Shown here in pieces: positions 51,880 to 59,462 of a stretch of DNA of 59,462 nt. Source of the stretch: Nitrososphaerota archaeon (GTDB lineage: Archaea > Thermoproteota > Nitrososphaeria_A > Caldarchaeales > JAVZCJ01); contig JAVZCJ010000003.1 in assembly GCA_038874475.1 (NCBI GenBank), positions 1 to 59,462 of the forward strand, written 5' to 3'. Positions within the stretch are counted from its first letter, which is position 1. Every line of letters begins with the position of its first letter. The position numbers and the translations under genes were made by a program. The notes beneath the pieces are model-generated. The model saw nothing but the letters and a program-made list of their open reading frames with translations. It made no database searches and had not been told where the DNA came from.

Positions 51880-53670
51880 TCATGTTTCAATAATAAGGTT
51901 ACATTCATTAAGCAAGTTTAATAATAATATTATTTTCTCTTTATCAATTTCTATTCCAAATTCTGCTTCAAGTTTATTAATAATATCTTCAAATGATATT
52001 GGTTTATCTAAAAGCATCGGTAAAGCATGAAAGAATATTGTTGAATAATATTTTTCTTTATCAATAATTTCTTTTAACCATGCTATTTTCTCTTCTCCAA
52101 TATTTTTAATAAACCATTTAAGGTTTAATGGTCCTATGAATTTTCTAATGTATTTTTTCTTTTCTTTTTTATCTTCTATTTTATAAAATTGTTTAAGTTT
52201 TTCTCCTAATTTTTCATCAATTTTATTTATTACTAAGAAAAATTCTTTATAAAACTCTTTTTCACGTATTTCATAAATTCTATTAAGCTTGTTTATCATA
52301 GATTCTCCAAGTTTTTTATGAAGTAAACTCATAAAATAATGATAGACATATTTTTTCATTTCTGGAAATTTCTCTATAGAAGCTGATTTATATGCTGCAA
52401 CACCGGATGCTATAGCAATTTCTTTAAGAACATAAGGATCTATTTTATCAATTGTATCTTCGCTTGAATGATAAAATTTATCTGGCCATTGATTCAACAT
52501 ATATGCAGGTATGCCAAAATCAAGATAAATATCATGATCGCTTCCTGCTTCATAATCTACAATACTAAATTTTATAGATAATGCACTACTTAATCCACTA
52601 AAAGATTTTATTTTTGAGAAAACTTTCTCAATTTCATAATACAGGATAGCTTCTACAAAGGAAGTCTTGAAATATGGTGCTCTAACAAGCATTAAAGTTG
52701 AGCCTGTTATTTCTTGTTTTTCACCAATCATATCTAAATTTATTGCAGCAAAAATTTTTCTTTTTAGATTTGATAAAAAAGCAATTGTTCCATAGTATTC
52801 TGGATACCAAAGAAAACATATTTTCCTTAAAGGTTTTTCAAGTTTTCCTTTATCTAAAGCTCTCTTCATAGCTATAGCTAATTCAATTAATCCTGCTGAA
52901 CCACTTACGTTATCATTAATCGTTCCTGCTGGATGACAATAATGAGCTACTAAATCTATTTCTTCTTCACTATCTCCAATACTTGTTTCAATAATTTTTA
53001 TTTGAGGATTATCTCTATATTCAATATCAACTTTAGCTCTTAAAATTACTTCTTCATTTTTCTCAAGTATATTTAAAATCATATTTGCATTTCTTTTTGA
53101 AATATTCAATGCTATTGCATTTGCTTCATTTGCCTCTTCAATATCTAAAAATAATCCAGAATATGGTATAGCATTTTCAGGAGCTTCTTTTTTATAAAAA
53201 ATTATTCCAGCTGCTTTCTTTTTTAATGCTTTCTTATAAACAAAATAAGGATTTCCATATGATAAAATTATTTTCCCTTCAATATTTTTATTTTCATAAT
53301 CTTTATCATCTTCTCCTTTACCTATATAAACTACAGGAGCTTCTATTTCCCCTCCTGGACTATGCGTTACAACTAAAGTTTTAGCTTCATTAATTGTATG
53401 AAGTATTCTTTCTTTTGGTTTAACCATAGATAATTCAGCTGATTTAACATTCCATCCAATTAATGCTTCCATAAGACCATATTTCTTCTTATATGAATAA
53501 GAATAGATTCTTGTATTTAATCCATTATCATTCAATATCTTTGCAATATAATCAGCAGCTTCTTCTAATTCTATAGAACCTTGAATTCTATTATAGCTTG
53601 ATATATTTGCTAAAATTTTTAAACATTCTGAAATTGAAAATTCATTCATTAAAGCTTCATATACATTCAT
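51880..53670 (-). CDS. M28-family zinc aminopeptidase with PA domain
   Basis: 596 aa. The PA (protease-associated) insertion lies at about 110-190. Zinc-binding peptidase motifs: VAHYCHPAGTIND (first His and bridging Asp), WYPEYYGT (catalytic Glu), INLDMIGE (Asp), and DKFYHSSEDTIDKI (last His). Two domains follow, ending in a winged-helix-like tail (about 500-596). No signal peptide, so it is likely cytosolic. Related to the DUF4910-type aminopeptidases that act on peptides. Confidence 0.84.
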   Translation of the reverse strand: MNVYEALMNEFSISECLKILANISSYNRIQGSIELEEAADYIAKILNDNGLNTRIYSYSYKKKYGLMEALIGWNVKSAELSMVKPKERILHTINEAKTLVVTHSPGGEIEAPVVYIGKGEDDKDYENKNIEGKIILSYGNPYFVYKKALKKKAAGIIFYKKEAPENAIPYSGLFLDIEEANEANAIALNISKRNANMILNILEKNEEVILRAKVDIEYRDNPQIKIIETSIGDSEEEIDLVAHYCHPAGTINDNVSGSAGLIELAIAMKRALDKGKLEKPLRKICFLWYPEYYGTIAFLSNLKRKIFAAINLDMIGEKQEITGSTLMLVRAPYFKTSFVEAILYYEIEKVFSKIKSFSGLSSALSIKFSIVDYEAGSDHDIYLDFGIPAYMLNQWPDKFYHSSEDTIDKIDPYVLKEIAIASGVAAYKSASIEKFPEMKKYVYHYFMSLLHKKLGESMINKLNRIYEIREKEFYKEFFLVINKIDEKLGEKLKQFYKIEDKKEKKKYIRKFIGPLNLKWFIKNIGEEKIAWLKEIIDKEKYYSTIFFHALPMLLDKPISFEDIINKLEAEFGIEIDKEKIILLLNLLNECNLIIET

Positions 53671-53760
53671 AAATGAATAATCGTTTTTAGAAAATATATT
53701 TATTTTTTCATTTTACTCTATTATAAAACTTTATATTAAGGAAGAAAAGGCTTTATTAAT

Positions 53761-53916
53761 ATGTCTCAAAAAAAGGAAATTGCTGAATTACTTGAAAGAG
53801 TAGTTAGATTGGAAACAAGAGTAGATGAGATGGAAAAACGTTTAGAAAAAATATCAAATTATCTTAAAGAACTTTATTCTTATCTTCAAAAACAACAATC
53901 ACAATATTTGATATAA
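53761..53916 (+). CDS. Small coiled-coil protein
   Basis: 51 aa: MSQKKEIAELLERVVRLETR, then VDEMEKRLEKISNYLKELYS in heptad pattern, ending QKQQSQYLI. One continuous amphipathic helix is predicted, likely to oligomerise. No family known to me. ATG follows AGGAAG after about 15 bases, plausible but weak. Confidence 0.55.
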   Translation: MSQKKEIAELLERVVRLETRVDEMEKRLEKISNYLKELYSYLQKQQSQYLI

Positions 53917-53934
53917 AAAAAGAAGAAGATAAAC

Positions 53935-54378
53935 CTATACTGGTGGCGGTGGTGGAGGAACTGGAGGCGGAACCTTGCCAAAAAATGCTTTAACATGAGG
54001 CCTTGTTAAATAATAAAGTATTACTATATTAATAAGTATCGTAATGATTCCAGCAGGTAAACTAACTAAACCAAGCAATATACCTATTATAGAAAATATA
54101 AATGTTAATGTCCAAGCCCATCCTTTTCCAGTCCATAATCCATAAGCAAGCAAGAAACTTACTAATCCCAATATTAATAAAACTATGGAAACTACTAATG
54201 CGATCATTCCTAGAAAACCTCCAAAGAATTCCATTTCAGGAATTTCTTCAGGCATGAATCCCATCATCATTCCTAAGAATAGATTAATAAGCAATATGCC
54301 AGCAAGATATATTATTCCTCCTATTGCTTCTAGAATTGCTAGAATAGTTACTCCTAATGGTCTTTCTCTCTTTTCCAT
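53935..54378 (-). CDS. Membrane protein with poly-proline tail
   Basis: 147 aa with four membrane segments (about 9-27, 45-70 with a gap, 75-100, 105-125). It ends AFFGKVPPPVPPPPPPV, a Pro-rich cytoplasmic or exposed tail. No recognised family or enzyme motif; shares DUF2127-like sequence character (GKGWAWTLTFIFSIIGI). Confidence 0.6.
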   Translation of the reverse strand: MEKRERPLGVTILAILEAIGGIIYLAGILLINLFLGMMMGFMPEEIPEMEFFGGFLGMIALVVSIVLLILGLVSFLLAYGLWTGKGWAWTLTFIFSIIGILLGLVSLPAGIITILINIVILYYLTRPHVKAFFGKVPPPVPPPPPPV

Positions 54379-54506
54379 GATGATTATTATATAAATGCAT
54401 TATTTAAATCTTTAGGTTTATTTTTTAAGAAAGCTATATTTTAAATAATATTATTTAGGATGATGTTAAGGAAAAAATAAAGCAGAAATACTTTTTTTAA
54501 AAGGGG

Positions 54507-56033
54507 CTATACATAATCATTTAATTTAGCATTAGGATGAATTTTATGCCATTCCTCAATACTCATAGAATATTCTTTTTCTATAGGATAGCGATGAAGA
54601 GAATTTAATGTGCAAAATGGAATAATTGATCCATTTGGTAAAGCATAATGTATTACACATCTTTGAACACGTGCTAAATCAAAATTATTATGATCCATGA
54701 AATGCATGCATCCGATCATTATCATATTTCTTATGAGAGAACCAAGTGCTTTATAGGAACCTTTCGTTAATACTTCTTTAAATAATTTCCTTACATGTTC
54801 TTCTTTAACCAAAGGTAATAACTTTAATAATTGCAATTTTGCTTTTGTTTTGCTTCCTTCTATAGATGTATAATATATTTGCCAAAGTGTTTCAGCAAAA
54901 TTATCTACATCTACCATTCTTGTTATTGGAGTTATTTTACCATTTTCTACAAGTATAAATGTTGCTGCTCCACAATATGGATTCATTGTAAACCTTGGAT
55001 ACAATCTATTTTTTACTTGTTCCATTGCAAGCGATATTGGTACGGGCCAATCAACTGGTCTAAAATCCCATCTTGAGATTGCTCCATTTGTTTGTTCTTC
55101 TATTAATTTTAATACATCTGGAGTTGTAATTCTCATCTCTTTTATTTTCTCTTTAGTTGCTCTTCCAACAAAAGATATTGGTTGAATATTCACACATCTT
55201 ACAACATCTTTATTTTGGATAGCATAATTTATTATATTCCCAAGTTCATTATCATTTACATTTCTTGCTAATGTTACTACTAATACTATAGAATCCAAAC
55301 CTATTTTCCTTGCATTTTCTATTACTTTTTGTTTTATAGGTACTAAATCTGTTCTTCCTCTTAATTTTTTATATATCTCTGGATTTAAACCATCAAATTG
55401 TAAGTATAATGTTGACATTCCAGCTTCTCTTATACTTTTGAAGTATTCTATATCTTCTGCTAATCTTATCCCATTACTATTTACTTCAATATGCGTAAAT
55501 CCTAATTTCTTTGCTTCTTTTATTATTTTTGGTAAATCATTCCTTAAAGTTGGTTCTCCTCCTGAAAATTGTATTGCATTTGGAGCCCATGGCTTTGTAC
55601 TTCTTAAATTTTTTAGCATTTCTAATATTTGTTCATATGATGGTTCATAAACATATCCTATAGCTCCAGCATAAGCAAAACAAACTGGACATGCCATATT
55701 ACATCTATTAGTAACATCTATTATAGATAAAACTGTATGAGACTTATGTGCTGGGCATATTCCACAATCAAATGGGCAACCATTTATTGTTTCAGTTCTA
55801 GGGTTTTTTATTCCTGTTCCTGTATATTTTGCTTGATCCCATTTTTGCCAATATTTATAAAGTTCTGCATCTCCCCAGTAAATATCTTCAAATTTTCCAT
55901 GCTCAGAACATGTTTTTTCAAGATAAACTACATTATTTTCTTCGTACACATGCATTGGAATTATTTTTTGACATACTGGGCATATACTTTGAGTCCATTT
56001 ATCTATTTTTACTTCTTTTTCTACTACCTTCAT
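54507..56033 (-). CDS. Tetraether lipid synthase-like radical SAM protein (Tes/MJ0619 type)
   Basis: 508 aa. N-terminal rubredoxin-like CPVCQKIIPMHV; a second Cys cluster NGCPFDCGICPAHKSHT (about 85-101). The radical SAM motif is CNMACPVCFAYAG (about 112-124), then IQFSGGEPTLRNDLP and HIEVNSNGIRLAED. Extra clusters and C-terminal CYS (NPYCGAATF, CMHFMDHNNFDLARVQRCVIHYA) fit Tes proteins, which join lipid tails to make tetraethers. MJ0619 homologues are often annotated as methyltransferases, so the substrate is not certain. Strong family match. Confidence 0.82.
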   Translation of the reverse strand: MKVVEKEVKIDKWTQSICPVCQKIIPMHVYEENNVVYLEKTCSEHGKFEDIYWGDAELYKYWQKWDQAKYTGTGIKNPRTETINGCPFDCGICPAHKSHTVLSIIDVTNRCNMACPVCFAYAGAIGYVYEPSYEQILEMLKNLRSTKPWAPNAIQFSGGEPTLRNDLPKIIKEAKKLGFTHIEVNSNGIRLAEDIEYFKSIREAGMSTLYLQFDGLNPEIYKKLRGRTDLVPIKQKVIENARKIGLDSIVLVVTLARNVNDNELGNIINYAIQNKDVVRCVNIQPISFVGRATKEKIKEMRITTPDVLKLIEEQTNGAISRWDFRPVDWPVPISLAMEQVKNRLYPRFTMNPYCGAATFILVENGKITPITRMVDVDNFAETLWQIYYTSIEGSKTKAKLQLLKLLPLVKEEHVRKLFKEVLTKGSYKALGSLIRNMIMIGCMHFMDHNNFDLARVQRCVIHYALPNGSIIPFCTLNSLHRYPIEKEYSMSIEEWHKIHPNAKLNDYV

Positions 56034-56136
56034 CTTTTTATATCTCTTTTTTAGATAAATAAAAACATTTATTCATCTAAAATTTATATATAACTTTAAT
56101 TTTAAAAACTCTTAATTATTATAAAAGGCGATTTGA

Positions 56137-57324
56137 TTGTCCTTTTCTAAAAAAGCTTACATAGCTATTTTAATGATGGGAATTATTAGTTTATTTGGAG
56201 ATATTGTTTATGAAGGTGTAAGAGGAATTATACCAGATTATTTAAAATTTTTAGGTGCTTCAGCTACAATTGTAGGAATTATAATTGGTTTAGGAGAATT
56301 AATATCATATTTTTCTAGAATTGTTGGAGGAATTTTAGCTGATAAAACTCGTAGTTATTGGCCTTTAATGCTTTTAGGCTATGGATTAATTTTCTCTTTA
56401 CCTAGTTTATTTTTTTGTAATTTTTTTGGTGGATGGATTTTAGCTGCTTTATTAATAATCATTGAAAGATTTGGAAAAGGGATTAGAGCACCTGCAAGAG
56501 ATACTATATTATCTTTTGTTTCAACTGGTGTAGGAGCTGGGAAAGCTTTTGGATTGCATGAACTATTAGATCAAATTGGAGCCATTATAGGACCATTGAT
56601 TGTTGCTTTTATTTTTGCTTTTACTGCAAGTTATTCAATATCCTTTTTATTTCTTTTTCTACCTTATTTATTACTTTTAATTTCACTTTATTTAGTTTAT
56701 AAATTTATAAAAGGATACGAAGTACCATATGTCACAAAAAAAATTGAAATTGGAATAACTAAAGGTATGACATTATTTTATATTTTTGCAATAACATTCA
56801 ATTGCATAGGTATTGTTCCATCATCTTTAATTCTTTATAGAGCTTCACAATTAGCTGATATTGGAATAATCGATAGATGGTTTATACCATTGCTTTATGC
56901 CGGAATACAACTTATAGATGCCCCATCAGCTTTAATCTCTGGTTTATTATATGATAAAATTGGTCTTTCAACGTTAGTTGTGCCATTCACCATTTCATTT
57001 TTTATTTCTCCAATTCTATTTATTCCATCAAATAGTTTATGGATAGTTGTAGCTTCAGCTATATTATATGGAATTGTCTTAGGTACTCAAGAATCTATTT
57101 ATAGAGCTGCAATAGCAGATATTGTTCCACAAAATATGCGTGGAACAGCATATGGAATTATAAATGCTGCTTTAGGTATAAGCATTCTTATAGCAGGTTC
57201 GATGTATGGATATTTATTAGATATAAAAGCATCATTATGGATTATAGTTTTAATAACATTCTTTATAGAAATTTTTGCATTAATTTTAATATTGTTTGTT
57301 ATTTCTAAAATTAAGAAGAAATAA
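56137..57324 (+). CDS. MFS transporter
   Basis: 395 aa with about 12 membrane segments. Typical MFS loop 2-3 sequence GGILADKTRS (about 66-75), repeated as SGLLYDKIG in the second half. TTG start at 56137, with GGCGATTTGATTG just upstream. Substrate unknown; no neighbouring enzymes point to one. Confidence 0.85.
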   Translation: MSFSKKAYIAILMMGIISLFGDIVYEGVRGIIPDYLKFLGASATIVGIIIGLGELISYFSRIVGGILADKTRSYWPLMLLGYGLIFSLPSLFFCNFFGGWILAALLIIIERFGKGIRAPARDTILSFVSTGVGAGKAFGLHELLDQIGAIIGPLIVAFIFAFTASYSISFLFLFLPYLLLLISLYLVYKFIKGYEVPYVTKKIEIGITKGMTLFYIFAITFNCIGIVPSSLILYRASQLADIGIIDRWFIPLLYAGIQLIDAPSALISGLLYDKIGLSTLVVPFTISFFISPILFIPSNSLWIVVASAILYGIVLGTQESIYRAAIADIVPQNMRGTAYGIINAALGISILIAGSMYGYLLDIKASLWIIVLITFFIEIFALILILFVISKIKKK

Positions 57325-57411
57325 ATAAAAATTGTATAACATATAGAAATGTTTTTTAATAAGTGAAGAAATGTTTTGCTAAAAAAGTTTATATTTTAAT
57401 GGGTACCATTT

Positions 57412-58569
57412 ATGAAAATTGCAAACTTTTATTTAATGATAATCTTACCATTTATTTTTTGGACAGCAAGATACTTAATCAATCCAATTTTTCCTCTTTA
57501 TTTAATTAATATAGGAGCTTCAAAATTTCAAATTGGAATAATAATAGCAATTCCTTCATTAATATGCATTTTTACAAGAGTTCTTTTTGGGTTTGCTTTA
57601 TCTAAGTATGGAGGCTTAAGAATTATATTCTATGCTTTCTTAGCTCAAATTGTATCTTTTTTCTTATATTTTTTAATAAATAATCCATCATGGCTTTATT
57701 TAGTTGCAATAATAGATGGATTAAGTTTTTCATCTTTTGGTCCTACTGGAATGGAATTATCAATAAGAGTTTCTAGAGTAAATGAGAAAAATGAAGCAAT
57801 TGGAAAATATTTAACTTCTATTGGTTTTGCAATGGTATTAGGCCCTTTATTATGCAGCATTTTCATTTCATATTTTCCATATAATAAAATTTTTTTAATC
57901 TCTACATTTTTCTCAATTTTTGGATTATTATTTTTATTATTTGGAATAGGGAAAAATGATTTTTCACAAGAGAAAGTAAATATTAGAAAAATAAATATCA
58001 TATCTTCTTTAAAGAGTATTGTGAAAACTAAGAATCTTATGCTTCTGTATATTTCAACTTTACTATTTGCTATGTGTCAAGGAGTTTATAATACTCTTTT
58101 TTCAATTCATTCTAAAAATAATATAGGGTTGAATGACTCGATTATTGCTTTTCTTTTTACTATAAACGGATTATCAAACGCTCTTATTAGAATTCCATCT
58201 GGAAAAATTATTAGTAGATTTGGTAAGAAAAAAATTATTTTAATAGGGATGGTACTAATTTCTTTAATGTTTTTCATAATATCTATAACAAATGACGTAT
58301 CACTTCTATTATTAGCAATGATTATGTATGGGATAGGATGGGGTATGAGAGCAGTCGCTACTGCTTCAATGGTAGGTGAGTCGACTTCTGAAACTCTTAG
58401 AGGAATTGCATTAAATATTTTCTGGAATATGTTTGACATAGGTACTGTAATTGGAGCTATGTTTGGTGGATCATTAGCTTCTTTTCTTTACATGAGTTTT
58501 ATATTTAGTATTTGCTGCATAATAATTTTGATTGGTATAATTCTTGTTATTTTAGTAAAAGAAAAATAA
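57412..58569 (+). CDS. MFS transporter
   Basis: 385 aa, about 12 membrane segments. Signature loops FGFALSKYGGLR (about 62-73) and PSGKIISRFGKKKI (about 263-276). Related in fold to its neighbour but clearly a different subfamily. Begins 87 bp after it; the ATG at 57412 follows GGGTACC. Substrate unknown. Confidence 0.85.
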   Translation: MKIANFYLMIILPFIFWTARYLINPIFPLYLINIGASKFQIGIIIAIPSLICIFTRVLFGFALSKYGGLRIIFYAFLAQIVSFFLYFLINNPSWLYLVAIIDGLSFSSFGPTGMELSIRVSRVNEKNEAIGKYLTSIGFAMVLGPLLCSIFISYFPYNKIFLISTFFSIFGLLFLLFGIGKNDFSQEKVNIRKINIISSLKSIVKTKNLMLLYISTLLFAMCQGVYNTLFSIHSKNNIGLNDSIIAFLFTINGLSNALIRIPSGKIISRFGKKKIILIGMVLISLMFFIISITNDVSLLLLAMIMYGIGWGMRAVATASMVGESTSETLRGIALNIFWNMFDIGTVIGAMFGGSLASFLYMSFIFSICCIIILIGIILVILVKEK

Positions 58570-58634
58570 ATTTCCTTTATTTAATATATAAAATTTTGTA
58601 AAGAAAAATAACTTCTTAAATAATTGAAAATGAG

Positions 58635-58675
58635 AATCTATATACTTAAAGAGAATTCAGTTCTTTAAGTAGATT
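58635..58675. terminator. Hairpin between the MFS gene and the PHP gene
   Basis: ACTTAAAGA (58644-58652) and TCTTTAAGT (58662-58670) pair exactly, with the outer AATCT/AGATT extension after a 4-base bulge on the left arm. About 65 bases after the MFS stop; may mark a transcript end or be an operator for the downstream gene. Confidence 0.35.
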
Positions 58676-58794
58676 TTCAGAAAACTTATATTGAATTTCA
58701 GTAATAAAATTTTTAATTTTATTACTTCATCATTTTTTAGACTTTAATTATTTTTAAAAGATTATATTTTTCTTAAATATTAAATTTTGGCAAT

Positions 58795-59462
58795 ATGATG
58801 GTAAAAATAGACTATCATGTTCATACAGAGTATACATGGGATGCTAAAGGAAATGTTGAAGATTATTGTAAAATTGCAGAACATAAAGGGATTGAGGAAA
58901 TAGTTTTTACTAATCATTTTATTCCATTTTTGCTTAATGTTCCTAAAGGAAGTATAACAAAAGATGGAATAGAAAAGCATTTTAAGGAAATCGAAGAAGC
59001 AAGAAAAAAATATAATTTGAAAATTAAAATTGGTTTAGAAATAGATTATAATATTGCATATGAGAAAATAATTGAAAATATTCTAAATGAATATCAATTT
59101 GATTTTATCCTAGGCTCAATCCATTTTATAGATGGAATAGATATTATAGGAAGCCAATCATCTATGTTTTTTAAAGATAAAAATATGAATGAAGCATATG
59201 AAAGATACTTCTCAGAATTAAAGAAAATTGTTAAGAGCGGTTTAATAGATGTTCTTGCTCATCCAGATTATATTAGAAGGAGTGCTATAAAATATTATGG
59301 AGAAGATTTTATTTTTGAAGATAATAAAAATATTATTGAAGAACTTCTAGATTTAATGATTAAAAATGATGTAGGATTAGAAATTAACACTTCTGGATAT
59401 AGGCATGGCTTAAATGATTCTTTCCCAAAATTAGAATTTTTAAAATTTTGCTTTAAAAAAGG
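58795..59462 (+). CDS. PHP-domain phosphoesterase, histidinol-phosphatase-like, 3' end outside window
   Basis: At least 222 residues, open to the window end. Starts at ATG ATG (58795/58798): VKIDYHVHTEYTWDAKGN with the metal His motif. Then VFTNHFIPF, KIGLEIDYN (Glu ligand), FDFILGSIHFIDG (His ligand) and DVLAHPDYIRR. Fits the HisK-type or general PHP-hydrolase group; no his genes are nearby, so the substrate stays open. C-terminus missing. Confidence 0.8.
   Translation, partial: MMVKIDYHVHTEYTWDAKGNVEDYCKIAEHKGIEEIVFTNHFIPFLLNVPKGSITKDGIEKHFKEIEEARKKYNLKIKIGLEIDYNIAYEKIIENILNEYQFDFILGSIHFIDGIDIIGSQSSMFFKDKNMNEAYERYFSELKKIVKSGLIDVLAHPDYIRRSAIKYYGEDFIFEDNKNIIEELLDLMIKNDVGLEINTSGYRHGLNDSFPKLEFLKFCFKK

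Noticed and set aside
1-59462. CRISPR arrays, tRNA or rRNA genes, and transposase genes.
   Set aside because: No regularly spaced repeats, no tRNA-like cloverleaf with T-loop sequence and no rRNA were noticed on reading both strands. Box C/D-like GATGA fragments near 1430 and 24957 lack matching D boxes at proper spacing.

Overview
The window is very A+T-rich archaeal DNA. It carries archaeal-type ribosomal proteins (eS1, uS15, eS6, eS24, eS27, uS13, uS4, uS11), aIF2-gamma, aIF5B/IF2, TBP, Rpo7 (RpoE), Spt4, RpoK, a thermosome, KEOPS subunits, GTP-dependent dephospho-CoA kinase and a tetraether-lipid-synthase-like radical SAM enzyme. The gene order aIF2-gamma / PIN / Rpo7 / Spt4 / DPCK / eS24 / eS27 and the block Kae1-Bud32-RdgB-uS15-RecJ-Pcc1-eS1 point to the TACK/Thermoproteota side of the archaea. 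An uncultivated thermophile is likely, but lineage and temperature are inference.

Layout. 1-2.5 kb: a prepilin-peptidase gene cut by the window edge, a shortened XPF-type nuclease gene, a broken gene, and a free-standing LAGLIDADG endonuclease gene behind a structured, G+C-richer segment. 2.8-15.2 kb: a dense information-processing block. 15.5-17.1 kb: a second, related endonuclease gene in opposite orientation, next to a decayed inverted copy of the peptidase/nuclease junction seen at position 1. 17.2-18.8 kb: PIN protein and aIF2-gamma. 19-25 kb: a corrinoid protein with two URO-D-family proteins, then a sodium:solute symporter operon. 25-32 kb: IleRS, PHP protein, RIO2 kinase, LSm, SAM synthetase. 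32-40 kb: solute-binding proteins and two oligopeptide-type permeases, plus a vapBC relic. 40-46 kb: amidotransferase, DJ-1-like and ROK proteins, the uS13-uS4-uS11 operon and TBP. 46-59 kb: DUF763, radical SAM, RpoK, thermosome, flippase-like and M28 peptidase genes, the tetraether-synthase-like enzyme, two MFS carriers and a PHP phosphoesterase cut by the right edge.

Main result. Three universal genes are each broken by a tiny out-of-place insert: kae1 (20 nt), infB/aIF5B (30 nt) and tbp (28 nt). Removing each insert restores an invariant motif exactly (ESTAHTFG, GHVDHGKT and EQFPGL). Each insert folds as a bulge-helix-bulge (BHB) with a 4-bp central helix, two 3-nt bulges and cuts between bulge nucleotides 2 and 3. 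That is the substrate of the archaeal tRNA-splicing endonuclease. I read them as minimal protein-coding BHB introns in genes for tRNA modification, translation initiation and transcription initiation. All three unspliced messages run into a stop inside the intron, so splicing would gate production of all three proteins. RNA evidence is not available here.
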